Source: Neospora caninum Liverpool (taxonomy: Eukaryota; Apicomplexa; Conoidasida; Eucoccidiorida; Sarcocystidae). From it: a stretch of DNA of 64,000 bases. The translations under genes and the position numbers were made by a program. How positions within the stretch are numbered: position 1 is the stretch's first letter; each line of letters starts with the position of its first letter. Below, piece after piece: positions 46,162 to 59,300 of this stretch. The DNA lies in contig NC_018398.1 in assembly GCF_000208865.1 (NCBI RefSeq), positions 868,001 through 932,000 of the forward strand, in the 5' to 3' direction. Under the pieces are notes generated by a model. It was given only the letters and a program-made list of their open reading frames with translations. It had not been told where the DNA came from and did no database searches.

Positions 46162-49100
46162 CTAGGCCGGCACGTCGCTCTCCACGGTCGGGCACGAGGC
46201 AGCCGCTGTCACTCGAGGCGTGCCGCAGCGGGAGGAGCGGCGGCTGCAGCCTTCTGAAGGTTCTGGTTCGCACTTGACTGTTTTTTCCGGCGTCTCTTCA
46301 GTTCCCGAGCGACGCACATCCCCGCCGCTCGACGGGAAGCTCTGGCCGCGTCGCTCGCCGGTCTGCTTCGTTCCGCCTGGCCCTAGGGCTTCGCCCTTCA
46401 CATTCTTCATCCCGGAGCTTCCCGCCTCTTCGTCCTTCTGAAAAGCCGGCGTCCCAGGTCCGCTTTCACTCCCGCGCCTCAAAGCTTCGCCCGCGCCCGC
46501 GCGCGTCTTGGGTTTCTCCGGGGTATCTCCACTGGCCGTGGTCGCCGAGGAGGTGCGCGGCGTGGCGACGCGCTCGTCTTCGCGGCGCTTTCCGAACTCT
46601 TGCAAGTCTGGCTTCGTCTCCTCTGTCTCGCCCTGGCGTTCCGCATCGGAGCTCCCGTCTTTCCCCTCCGACTCGCTCACGCTGGTGGCCGCCAGCTCTG
46701 TTGCGGGGAACGACTGCGGCTCCGCGTCTGTCTTCTCCCCGGATTCGCACCGCACCAGCGCGGCTGCTCCGTCCTTGCCGAGGTCCTCTCCTCCGTCCGC
46801 AGACTGTTTCTCTGCGCACTCGCAGCTTTTCGGCAAACAAATCAAAGCCGCCAAGCTCGTCTCGTCCTTGTCCACAACACTCTCGTCGCCTGAGTCAGTC
46901 CGGAAGCCCCCGACGAGTCGCGGCTCTCCTGCTGTAAACACACTCGGCGTCTCCACGTCCCCAGATCGCCCTTCGTCAAATCCCGCCGAGAAGATGATCT
47001 GGCCTGCGCGCGCATCCATTTCGTCCTGACTCTCGTCCTCCGCCTCCAGCTCCTCCAGGTGTCTGTACAGCAGAGCGTCGGTGAGGACGTTCCTCTCGTC
47101 CAGCCACGGAATCGACGCGCGACACAGTTGACAGACCAGCCATCGGAGCCGCGGAATCGAGCACTGGTGCGGCATCATCCCCTGCTTGATGCACGGCTCA
47201 AAGAGCGCCAAGAGAGGCGCGATCTGCTCGCCTCGCGTCGCCGCCCGCACCTTCGCCAGGTAGTGCTTGATGACCACCACCTGCAGAACGACGTCGATCT
47301 GCGCCGTCGACGAGGGATACGCCATCTCGTCGGTCCCAGGCCGCGCGTCCCGGCCTCGCTCGGACTGCGGCCGCCGTTCCGTCGCGTCTCGCGCGCGCCG
47401 AGTCCACGCGCTCTCGAGCGGCTCCGCTGACTCAGCCGCGGCAGGCGTGGCGAGCGACGCCCAGCGACCAGCCCCGCTGAGCTTCACGACTACGCTGAAG
47501 CAACGCACCGCAGCAGACGAGCGCGAAGAAGTGAACAACGTCGCGAAGAACCACACACGCTTTGAACAGCCGGCGTTTACAAACCAGACCGCGAACGCGC
47601 CACACTCAAAGAATGGGGAACAGAAACTCGCCAACGTTTCGCGCACCCGTGCACCAGCCGCGACAGGTGCCCCGCCATACGGGCTGCGCGTCCCTTTATA
47701 TAAGCGCCAACCAACAAACACAGCAACGCACGCCGTTCACGCGTTGATACACATTCCTGTAGAGGCCGCGCGACGGCTTCGACGCACGGATCGTCGAGCC
47801 AGAGACGGAACCACCGCCGCAGTGGAGCTTCCGAGCTTACCTGTACAAGTCGGACAGCAGGACGTCAAGCGTCTCCCTCGCCATGGCAAACTCGAGATTC
47901 GGGGGTACACCTTGGCCCTTGCTCGATTGGGCGCCTGGGCTCCGCGAGCTCGCTTCGTCGCCGGTAAGTTCGTCTTCCTCCAGACTCACCGTTCTTCTGT
48001 GGAAGAGCCGGCTGCCACCCTCGCCCCGGCGCGCGACTTTCCAAACTCTGTCCGTCAACTCGTCGAGATCGAGGTCGATTGCTTTGGCAACCCGTTCCAG
48101 CGGCGTGAGGTGTACAGACACCTCACTGGAGGAGAGCAGGACTTCCCGCTCTGGAATTCGCGACGGCGCCCCGCGACTGTCCTCGCCACTGCATCCCTGT
48201 CGCGCTTGCCGACTCGCTGCTTCGGCCGCGTCGCCGCGCTGCCCGCCTTCCTCGCGCGCCACGAACTTTTCACTTCCCGAAAAAACCACACCGCCGCCTA
48301 CTGCACAGTCTCGCCGCACCACCTGCGCGAGGCCGTCGGCAGCCTTTTCTCCGCGTAACGCTTCACTCGCTCCCAGTGTCAGTCCCCTCTCGACTTCCTC
48401 GTCGGCCTTCGCGCGATCCAGGCCTGGAGCCCTGTCCCGTGGCCCACGGTCACCTGCGAACGCAGCGGTTGCTTGAGACGCAGAGGCGCGGGGCATCCGG
48501 CTGTCGTCGCCCGTCAGAGAACCCATGGCTTCCTCGGCCATCGCTGCTTTTGTGCCCAGCAGACTGCCTGGTTGCCCAGGAACGAGCGCGTGGTGGCGGT
48601 GCTTGACGCTGATTCCCTCGTGGCGCTCCGCCTCGCGACGTGCGCGAACAGCTTTCAGGTACGCGTTTCTAAACACAAAGCAGACGAAACGCGTTGACCA
48701 AGACGGCCTCGTGCACCGAAGACCGCTCTGCATGGCCACGTATATAGAGTTTGGGAGAGACAGTGTACCGAAACCAGGTGGTGTGATGGAACTTTCGCAC
48801 ACCCAGTAAAAGAACTCGGGCCACGACTCGAACTCGGCGGTCACCGCGCACTCCACCACTCCCTGTGCTCTCCTCGTGTTCTCTTCTGTCCCCGCGCGGG
48901 GTTCGCGGATGCAACGCAGTGACCCGTCCGGCGCACGTCCTCGCCTTTTCCCTTTTCCTTTTCGCCTACCTCCACACATCGTGGGCCGTTCTGCCCACCC
49001 TCTCCACGGCTCTCAATCCCCGCTCGTTCCGTCCACCTGTCTCTCTCACCTGAATCCGTGTTTTTTGACAGTGAAGTAGCGCCGCGTGCGTTTGCCTTGG

Positions 49101-52100
49101 ATATGCCAGCTAGCCGCCCAGGCTTTGTAGTTTCCGTCACGCTTGTAGTAGACGCCGCCGATTTTCGGCAAGCGAATCCGCTTCGCTTTCGCGCCGTCGC
49201 CTTCGCCTTCCGCGTCTTCATCCGAGAAGCTCTCGTAGGCGTCAGCCACGATGGAGTCGATATCCAGCGGAGACTGCGCCTCATCCATGCCTTCTTCGTC
49301 GCATGCAGAAGCCCCCACGCCGAGACCGCTTCCATGCGGTGTAACCGCCCCGAGGGTCGCCTGCCGGCTCTCGCCCTCCATGCCCGGCTCTTCCTCTTCT
49401 TTCGCCTTTCCTCCCCTCGAGGCGTCCACGGCCCGCGACACAGATTGGCCCATCTCGTCGCCTTTCGCGCAGAACCACGCACTTTCCGGCGGACTCGCCG
49501 TCTCGCGCTCTTCCAGAACGTCACGCCTTGTCAACGCGTGCTCGGCGTGAATGAGGGGAGACGGCTTTTGAGACCCGAGATACGACGACGAAGACACCGT
49601 CTCGCCAGTCGCCGGAGAGGCGCTCAAAGACACCAGCCTGTGGAAACCAGACAGACAGGCGCGAGCGGAACGGCTGTCGACCACGCGAGACGCGCGCACC
49701 CGGCCTGAAGGCGCGGCAAACAACAAGAGTCCACGGCGAACAGCCGCAACCGACTGCTCGGAACGGAGCAGCACCCTCCAGAGATAACACGCAGCTGAGA
49801 GCACGGTCGAAACCTAGGCACCCGCCGAACAAAGTGGGGTACACCCCTGGGATCCCTACACATGTGGAGGCCGCGTACGCATGAAGCCGATATACACACA
49901 CGAAACGCACTGCGTGCTGAGGGCTAAATGGGCACACTTAGACACGATGACATGCGACGACACCGCCGTGCACCTTTGCGTTCCCGCTGGAGAGCGCTCT
50001 CTGCCTCAGAAGGCGGAGCGATGCCCACAACTGAGCCCGAAGCCGTTCGACCGCGCCCAGAGACACATCGCTCTGCGCGCCTCGTCCGTTATCTTCCTTT
50101 CCCAACCTACCAGCCTGGTCGCCCCGTGTTTCGGCTTTCTCCCTTGACGTCGTCGCTTCCTGAGATTCGCTCGGGCTCCGCGCGTTCTTTCTCTGGGTCT
50201 CCGCAGTTGTCCGTCAACTTCCCCGCGCTCGCCACGCCGACACACTGCTGCGGCCACTCGTCCTCCGCCAGCTGCATGCGTTTCGAGTGCGCCCAGCGCC
50301 GGACGTTTGTCCACGAGGCCCCGCCGTTCAGCCACGTGAAGACATTGAAGAGACGTCGTTTCGACACAGTCCCCTTCTCGCTCGCCTGCTGTCCTTCTCC
50401 CGCCCGCGTGGACTCGAACGCGAGCGCTGTGCGGCGCTCAGGGTCGAAGAAGAACGCGCGCGGCAGCGGAAAGGCCGAGACCAGCGCCACGGCTTGGCGG
50501 CGCGCCTCCTCGAAACTCGACTCCGACACCGGAAACAGTTTCCGGCCGACGAATCCCAGGCAGGCAGAGGGCGAGGGTGGAGACAAGGCCGGTCGCGCGT
50601 AGTGCGCAACCCAGTACCGACCAGATGCACAGCGCGCGTACGTCACACCCAAGACCTCCTCGTAGTCCTGAACAAACGCGAGAGCACGCAAAACGCGTGC
50701 GCCTGCGCCTGACCGTAACCTGCCTTCTGTGGCTTTCTGTGTGGCGAGAGCTGGCGGACGCTAGAAACGCGCGTTCTCTACAAGTTCGTGGCGAGGCCAA
50801 ACTCGTGAAAACGAGGGAGAAAGGCAAGACGGTCAGACGACCGATGATGGCAGGAAGGCACAGAGAGAACGCGTCGGAGAGGGGAGGAGAAACAACGGAA
50901 GAGACACTCCGACGCCGACGGCGAAAAGAGTCCACAGGGGAAAGCCTCATCCAGAGGTGAATAGGCACACAGAGAGGCCTCCTGGGATCCAAGCAAGTCG
51001 GAAACTCACCGGAATTCGCGGGTAGTCGATGGGTTCGTCTTCAACCTTCTCGGCATCGCGACGGACGCACACGGCGAGTGCCCACGCCTTGCGGAACCCA
51101 AGGCGCTTGACGCCAAACCACTCGCGATGTTTCTTCTGTTGCGAATGCCACTGACTGATCCAGTACAGTCCTTTCCGATCAAAACAAACGCCTGGCGCAG
51201 GAAACCGATTGACATTCCACAAAAGCAGCCACGTAGACAGACGTAGATGTGCGTGCATGCGATTTGCATGAGGTTTTCTGCGTGCGCACGAGCAGTCCGA
51301 AAAGATGCTTTGAGAACTCACGCACGAAGAAAGCTGTCATACGCATAAGCATGAACATCTGTAGGTAGATATTTGGAAGGCGTACGAACATTTTTGGCCT
51401 GGTTGCAGGGACAATGTGTGAACTGGGGACAGACGCGCAAGGACGGAGACAGCTAGCTGGGCACGACCCCCGCCAGAGACCCGCCAGCCTGCGACTAGCG
51501 CTGAAAGAGTAGAATCCCACGAAGCGTTAGGCCTTTAAGCCCCTGAGTGTTCGCGCCTTGTGTTTGTTCGGCTTACCTCTAACCTTTGGAACCTGATTGA
51601 TGAGCGGCATGACTGCGTCCAGGTCGACGGCCTCGAAATCGAGGGTCTCCAGGTAGTCGAGCAGTTCCCATTCTCTGCTTGTGAGGTGCGTGAAGGCGTG
51701 TACGTCGGGAGTTGCGAGCTCGTCGTCTCTGTCCAGAGCCTCGTCAGCGTCGAATCTCCTCTCGGGTTCCTCGCCGCCAGCTTTCTCGCCAAGCCCCGCC
51801 ACGGGCGCTGGGCCACCCTCGAGCGTCAGAGCTCCTGCTTTGGGTGTCTCGCCGCTCTCCTGCTCCCACGCTGGCGTTTCGCAGGACGACGGGGAGTTCC
51901 AGAAGTGCTCTTTGCCTCTCGGACCCTCGCTCCTGGCCGTCTCCCGGATCTCTCGACCGTTTCTGCCCCAGGCGAACGCAGCGACACTCGACCGAGCCGC
52001 CTCGTTCACGCGCGTTGTTTCCTCGAAGCCAGCAGCCCGTTCGCGAAAGGGTTTCTCTTCGGCATCGGACGCGTCGTCTCTTGCCTTCGCGTCCTGTCTC

Positions 52101-55100
52101 CGTTCGTCGCGCCCCTCGAAGGCAGACTCGGGACTACGCGCGGCGAAGACCTTGCAGGCATCCGACCAGAGGGCCAGGCGCTCTCCATCTTCGCCAAAAC
52201 TCCCGCGACGGAGCGACTCCAGCAGCGCCTGCCGCGCGTGAGTCGACAGGGAGCGCAGAAACTCCTCGACTTCTTCGGCGACATGCGGACTGGCGAGGTC
52301 CGCACTCAACGCCGCTAAACCCCGACACGCGGGGGAAGGCCCGCGCCGCTCGTTCCTAGCTTCTGAGTACGGGTTGGGACTCGATTCAAACGCGCTCTTT
52401 TCGCCTCTCTCGGCTTCCCTACCGCCTCGTCGCGACGCCGTGGAAGCTGCGAGAAAGCCTGGGACTCCGTCGCCTCCACGACCTCCCGCGCGGTCCAGCG
52501 ATGTCCCCGCGTCCTGCGTTGGCGCGGGGTGTATAGACACCGGCGCGGCCGAGCTGCTGGGGTGTACGCTATGCGGCTGTCTCGAGTGAAGATCCTGAAA
52601 CCGTTTGCATGCGCTGAGGTTCCCGGACGGAGGAGATCCGCGACCGCCGTCACTGCCTGGCGACAGGTTCGCAAGCAAGCTCTCGACAAGACCGCGGTAT
52701 GCCTGCGTCTTCCCGCTCTCCTCTCTACGCTCTTCCTCGTGGGCGGGGCCCACAACTGACCGACTCTCGCCGCGCACACTTCGCAGAAGCGACAAACAGT
52801 CCGACAGCGAACTGCGTCTGCTGGCAAGTTCCTCGTCGCGTGCAAAGTTGGCCTCGCGGTCTTCTGAAACGGTGGACGAGAAGGCGCCCATAGAACCTGC
52901 GGAACGCGCCCTGGCCCAGTCGGCCGGGACAGAAAAAGTGTCGCGAGCAGGCTCCTGCGCAGCGCCACGAAACGGAGCGGAGAACGCGCCGGAAGATCGA
53001 GCACCAGACGGTGACCCACCGGTCTGTGCGTTCAAACTCATCTTCATGCGAATCGCACACTCCTTCGCTTTCGCGAAACCGTACTTTTTGATGCTGAAGC
53101 ACCGCTTGTACTGGCGAACCCCTGCACGCGCATGAGCAGCAGAAAACGCATCTTCACACCACTGTACATACGTGTACTATGCTCCCTGCACAAATCCATG
53201 TATACAGTGAAAGAGGGAAGCACGGAGCCTGCCGATAAGGGCGAAAAACTACGATGCAGTGCATACACCTATGCACATCGACTCTGCACGGAGCTCGAGC
53301 ACACAGAAGGACACGCGACAATACCCCAGATGACTGCCCAGTAGGAGTCGAACGCGGGGACACAAACTCGACAAGATATTGATACGAAAATAGGCAGAGA
53401 GAGAAAGGAAAGGTCCATTACCATCATGCCAAGTGGCTAGCCAAGCGCGATCTCGAGAATCATAGCGCACGCCTGGAACCGGACAGGAGGTGTCCATGAT
53501 TCGCGACTTTTGACGCGGATTCTCCGTTGCCAGTGAGCCGGGGATCCTTTTCCGGTCTTCTGCATGCGGCTTGTCGCTCGGCTCTCCAGAGAGCGACGAC
53601 CTGTCAGGGTAAGCACAGCATGCAAAACGCAGATGCGTAAAGTTCCTCAACAGGAATCGGTTAAGGCGAGGGAATAGGGAAAAGGGGAAAAGCCGGAAGG
53701 TGGAGGATGCCAGTCTACTGCGTTTCGAGGGATGGCGGAACACATCATGCAGTCTTAAGCAAAAACGAGACGTGCTCGAAGACGTTCACACAATATACAA
53801 AAGTATATGGGTATAAGGCACGCTTGGAACAAACAACACAGAGCTCCCACAAGGTAGCAATTGTTCGTATCCGAAGAGACGCAAACGCAGGAAGATCGGG
53901 AAGAAGCAGAAACTGAGAGAAGACAGAAAACGTCGGGCAAACAAAGTCGAAGCCTCACTTTCCCCTGTGAACGATCCATCCAGGGATCGGTTGCAACACA
54001 CCCGCAGGCGAAGGACCTGACCATTCCGATGTACATACACTCCAGGGGTCGGCACCCACCTAAATCGAGAGGCGTCCACATTGCCTTCGCGCGACATGGC
54101 CCGGTCACTTGGCATTCCCTCCGGTTTTGCTTGGTCGCTGATGGCAAGTCCCTGTTGTCCACGCCGAGCCTCCTGGCGCTCGTTGTACCAGCGAAGGGCG
54201 AGCATTTTTGCGTGTTCGAATCCGAACTTGGCGACGCTAAACTTCCGGTGGATCTGCAACAGGTACACCGCGGGACGGGGCACGGAAGGTAGCTGTCGAC
54301 ATCAGCTATGCACTACGAAAACCACGAAGGTGTGCGCACATCTCTGAGAGCAGGCAGGTGTCTGCCACGTGACCGAGCCGCAGATGCCCGTTCCTGCTCG
54401 CGACCGGATGTGCACAGTCGCGCTGGGGATTTTTATCTGTTTCGTAAAGAAGTGTGTAACCGTCGAGACACCTTGTGGAAAGTCTGCAGATACCGAGCCC
54501 TCCCTTCTGCGCGTGCTTTTTTGTGTCTTCCCCCAGTCAACGTGTGGGCAGAAACGCTTACGATGAAGCCTCCGGATTCCTCCTCGCTGGCGGCGACCCA
54601 GAAGCCAGCCTCGCCTACGAGGTCGTCTTCCCCGCCCCTCTTTCTCTCCAGCTGGCGCAGGAAATAGAGGCCCCTGCCTCTCGACCAGAAGAGAGTTTCT
54701 GCACCTTTCGGAAGCGACGCAAACGCCCGGCCGTCCTCATCCTCCGCCTCTTCACTTTGCAACTCCTTGTGCGGCCTCGAGACACGCAAGACACCTTCCG
54801 GACCCTCCATCGCTTCTTGCACGTCTGCGTACGTGTACGGTTGGGGCTTGTGTGGCACATTCCAGAGACCCGGAAGCGAGGAATTGAGTTTCGAGGGTGG
54901 AGATCCGCTGGCCTGCTTGGAGTCAGCCGACGGCCAGGCCGTCCGGTGGGCGGGCAGCGAATAACGAGAGGATGCAGCGTAGTCGCCACGTCGCGAAGAT
55001 GAGGCTTCCCGGGCCGCTAAACCGGTGCGAAGGTCGTCTCTGAAGTCTCTGGCGCCTCGGCTCCTGTACCACAGCTGGTACGCCTCCCTTCCTGCAGCGT

Positions 55101-56346
55101 CTCGCTGCGAGCTAAGAAAATCCTCTGCCTGTGTCAGACGCTCGTGTCTCTCGCCATTCTCGCCAAACACCTGAGACCCTACGGGTCCAGCGTCGAGTCC
55201 CCACCGCTCCCGCAGTCTCTTGTGGTGATCGAGGGCTGCTCGTTGCTGGAGATACACCCCAACTTCAGTCGGTGACAGGTTCGGAGGTGCGAAGGCAGAC
55301 GGCGGGAAACGCTGGCGCGTCCAGGAGGCAGCTTTCAAGTCTTCTGGCGACTTCCCCGAGATGCTTCGCATCCCCCCCAAGATGCGCCCAAGCTCACGAG
55401 GAGACACGCCGTGCTGGCGACACAGTTCCTCCAGTTCTGCTCGCGAGAGGTCTGGGGGGGACGAACAGGCCGCATCGCTGCGCTCTGTTGTACAGGCACC
55501 TGCAGGATGACTACGGCCTGCATACGGCACACTGCATCCCTGGCGGCGACCATTCATTTTCTGTTCCGCCCAGAAGGCGTCGAAGGCCTTCTCCAGATTC
55601 CACAACTGCTTTGCGCGGTGGTAGTCCGATTGAGCCGGTGGATGCGAAGAAGAAAAAGAGGCCATCCCGAAAGACTCCCCACGGCTGTCTGCTGGCGACA
55701 GCGCATGCGCGTCCCTGATGAAATCCTTGTCGTCTGTTCTTTCTCTGGAGAGCAGCGCTGGCAAGCGACTGCTCGATGACACAGCTAAAAGATCCGCAGC
55801 ATTTAGGGGCCGAGAGGATCTTCCGGGAAGGGAAGAACCGACTGCGTCCCCACTTGCCGTTCTCGCCATTTCCTCTTCTGAACTGTCGGACGCCGTGCGC
55901 CGCTCACGTAAACGCAAAGGCGAGTCCGAACGGCAAGAATACGCAGCCTTCTTCCGAGAGACACCGTCCATCCTTTCCTCGTCGCCGCAGGAGCTCGCCA
56001 CCCCCGTATCCTCATCGGAGGCGTGCTCTAGTCGCCTCTTGTGAGTCGGTCGTTCCTGTCCGGCAGACTTGCCCCAGCTGGCGCCGGAGTCTCCGCCCTC
56101 CCCGCTTGGCTGCGTTTCATCGCGAGAGGGTGAGCAGCTCCGGGAATCCCTGGAGGCTCCGCCGTTTTCCTGGCTCTGCGATGCGTCCTGAGACTCTTTC
56201 GACGACGTCGGACCGTCGAAATCACAGGCGTCGCCGCTGCCTTTGTCGTCGACCACCCCTGCAGGTTCGCCTGGTCCCGCGTCCTTACCACTCTCTGCTG
56301 GCGTAACGCGCCCAGCGCTGTCCTTCGAATCCTTTCCAGGGTCCAT
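46162..56346 (-). CDS. AP2-domain (ApiAP2) transcription factor with five AP2 domains and ACDC domain
   Basis: Nine exons, consistent phases, 2396 residues: 56346-54562, 54253-54060, 53600-53422, 53121-51577, 51191-51010, 50667-50111, 49637-49050, 48668-47841, 47494-46162. ApiAP2 proteins are the main sequence-specific transcription factors of Apicomplexa and act in the nucleus. AP2-1 (about 559-623) has FSVAKFGFEHAKMLAL. AP2-2 (703-750) is the most canonical: GVRYDSRDRAWLATWHDG, then FSIKKYGFAKAKECAIRM. AP2-3 (1235-1285) has GLYWISQWHSQQKKH and KRLGFRKAWALAV. AP2-4 (1300-1360) is interrupted by an insert. AP2-5 (1640-1700) has GGVYYKRDGNYKAWAASW and FTVKKHGFRNAYLKAV. Introns cut most AP2 folds. 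The ACDC domain (about 2015-2110) has KHYLAKVRAATRGEQIAP and LFEPCIKQGMMP. Linkers are Ser/Glu/Arg-rich and disordered. The start ATG has a strong context (accATGg). The chromosome-based ApiAP2 name cannot be assigned from sequence alone. Confidence 0.85.
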
Positions 56347-59300
56347 GGTGATGGCCGCGCCCGAGAAGAGAAAGCACCATGGGGAGAGGGCAACACAGCG
56401 AGAAGGGACTACGCCCGAACCCACCCGTCACCTGGACAGACACTCTAGACACAAACGCGTGACTGCACGCAGCCAGGCAGGAGCCCCACGACGAAGGGAA
56501 TGGCCGTCGCACGCACCGCTCTGCAGAAAGTCGTGCGTAGAGCTTTGGCGGAAAGCCGGCGTCCCTCTTTAAGAATATTTTCCAAACTGGAACTTCACAC
56601 ACGTCAGAGTCGAAAAGCCGAGTCGAGGGGGAAGCGGCAACGGGAGGCCGGCACGGCGGAGGCACACGGCAAACCGCCCGGAAACTAACAGGCAACGAAG
56701 TGTCTATACACGGTCCGCTGTGAGACACGCAAAGCAGGAAACAAAAAAAGGGGGATGAAGACAGGACACTGTTGGGGAGCGTCCCCGATATAAACGCCTG
56801 GGGGCGGGCGAGCGAGCAGATTCTACGTGCAGCACACGGCGAGCTAACTAATTCTCAAACGCCGTCCGTTCCCGGAAGGAGGCGTGATCGATTCGATGTA
56901 CATGCGCGAAATGGACTCGCTTCGACGTTTGAACTATGAATGACACGACAGCTGATCGAGAACAGGAACAAAAAACGAGATCGACGGGTGCGGTGCGCTA
57001 TGTCGCGTGAAAACTGTACGACCGTATCTAAAACGGGTTCAGAAAGGGTGCCAGAACATCAAACAGCGACTAGGACGATGAACGGAGCAGAAACGACTTG
57101 CGTGTTTGCACGTAATGTCTCTTGGCAGTTTCCAGAGATCTCCCTCAGAAAGGAAGCCAAAGCGACGCGGCTCAAAAGAAATACGAAAAAACTCTTCAAA
57201 CGCTGGCCCCCCACCCCTGGTTAAGTCGAAAGCTGCACAGGTCTTGTGTCGCTATCTGACCGAAACGCTCTAATTACTGTTGACAAAACTACGAGTTGTT
57301 CAACGGGAGGAAACAGTTTTCCCAGCGGTCAACCCTGTCAACGCTTTTGAGACGGCGATCCCTTAGCCAGACACTGTGGCGCGTTTGATTGCTGGGTCGG
57401 CAAGTGCCGGGGAAAAACGGAAGGTGGTTTTTCAAGGGAACTGCCTCTCCTCGCAATGGTCGCCCGTCGGAGGACGTTGAGCACGTCACCCGGCACCGGA
57501 GAAAGTCGAGAGTTCTTTGGAGCGATCAAGGCGAAGCGCAGATACAGTCCTCCCAGGTGCGTATTTGCAAAGGAGCCCGGCTATACAACACACCTGGGCC
57601 GTGGAATAGCATACTTTCTCGGCAGGGCGGGCGAGAGAACAGTGACACGCGACGGCTCACCGGCGCCACACCACGCGCACATACGTGATCGGCGACCATA
57701 TACACGGCGCCCTGGGGACGTCCGGGAAGCGGCACATGCCATGTGACCGATCCCACGGCACTGACACGCCCGTGGTTTCTCCTCGTTGGGAGAAAAGACG
57801 AATGCTGCGTGGCAGACAAGGAACTAGTTTCGCCTCGTGTCGCAGGCGTGGGACAAGAAAACAGTTTTCTCTGGAGCAGAGCAAAAAAAGGAAAAGAATT
57901 GCACACCGCGGTCCTGGGGAGCGGGGAGGCGAGGGAGGGTGTCCCAAGGATTACGCTGAAAGGACAAATGCAGCCCCTTTTCTCGCGCCCGGCACTACCA
58001 GTACTGTGTCGTCTTCCCTGACCAGAGGGGGTCAAGGCGCTGGCGTGTCGCGCTGGCGAGCGGCCCGGGGTGACAGGGGGGGTCCGCGACGCACACGCAG
58101 ACTCGGCGGTTACCAGCAGAGACGCGAAAAAAGAATAGACGCCGAAATAACTGGCGAAAATGTGGTCTTGCGCACAGCACAGAGATTTCTGCGCTTTCCG
58201 CAGAATGGCGCCGCGCTCTCAGCTGTACGAACACCTATGACGCAACACAGCGGCCCAAATTTACACATCGCAGACCTTTCGTGGCGACCCCTGTGGCCCC
58301 GCCTCTTTGTTTGCCGGGGAAAATCGCGGATCTTCTTCGCGAATTTCCTGATTCCCACTGTTTTTCGAACGCGGCGTCCCTTCCCAGGTCACAGCAAGAA
58401 ATCGGGCCAGAAATCCGGGAACGCCGATTTCCCCACGAGGCGCAGAGCGGCACCAGTTCCGTACAGACAAGCAACCCGCGGAGTCGAGAGAGGCAGCGTC
58501 AAATGGCCAGGGGAAGCATGAGCTAGCTGAAAAAAGATAAAAAATGGCCGCGTGAAGGGAAGCGAGGGGCCTGCTTAGATGGGGGGTGCACCCACGCCTT
58601 TTCTCCGCGAGAAATTCCGTGCCTGCTCTCTCGCACAAAGGCGCTCCTTACTGTCCGTCTGACAGCGCCACATCGCTCAGTCCACCAACGCGCCCCGCCA
58701 GTTGCTAGGCGGCCGGGCGCCGAGTCGCGCCCGCCACAGTCGACGTGTTTGGCGACGCGCTAGGCGACAGTGACAAGAGCGAACGGCGTCCAGCGCCCTT
58801 GCGCAAGGAACCTCGCAGATACCTACGTACGCCTTTTTTCACAAGCACAGAGACCTCTGCTCGCAGAACCGCCTGCGCGAGGTTGCAGAAAATGACGCGG
58901 CAAAACTTTTGAGCGAGGAAAATGGACAAACGAGAGTGGAAGCATCCAGAGGAAATGGGACACGCCAGAGAGCGCTGCCAAAGCGACGACTGGCTACACT
59001 CTATGCTACGGAGAGGAGCAAGAGATGATGAGTCGATGAACCGAGCGGCTCTCAAAGGCGAGGGATCCGGCGGTCGCCGCGACACCGTCTCACCGCAAGT
59101 CAGAAAGCCAGAATTTTTCGCGACGAGCAGAGGGTCAAGTTTCCGCAACGGTGTCCACGGCTTTTTGCCGCGCCGCGCGAGCCGTAAACTCGGAAACGCT
59201 CACCGGACCCAGGCATGGCTGGGTGGGTCACCTTTTTCTGGCTTTCTACGTGAGAGCGAAACGAAAAACTTGGGCTGCGGCGCTGTCGCTCGAGGATAGG

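Noticed and set aside
47267..48358. Plus-strand frame of 363 codons
   Set aside because: Antisense to two AP2-gene exons and the intron between them; no domain and no splice support.
57685..58521. Plus-strand frame of 278 codons between the AP2 and ataxin-10-like genes
   Set aside because: No recognisable domain, Arg/Gly/Pro bias expected from GC-rich flank, and no supporting splice structure; left as unsupported.
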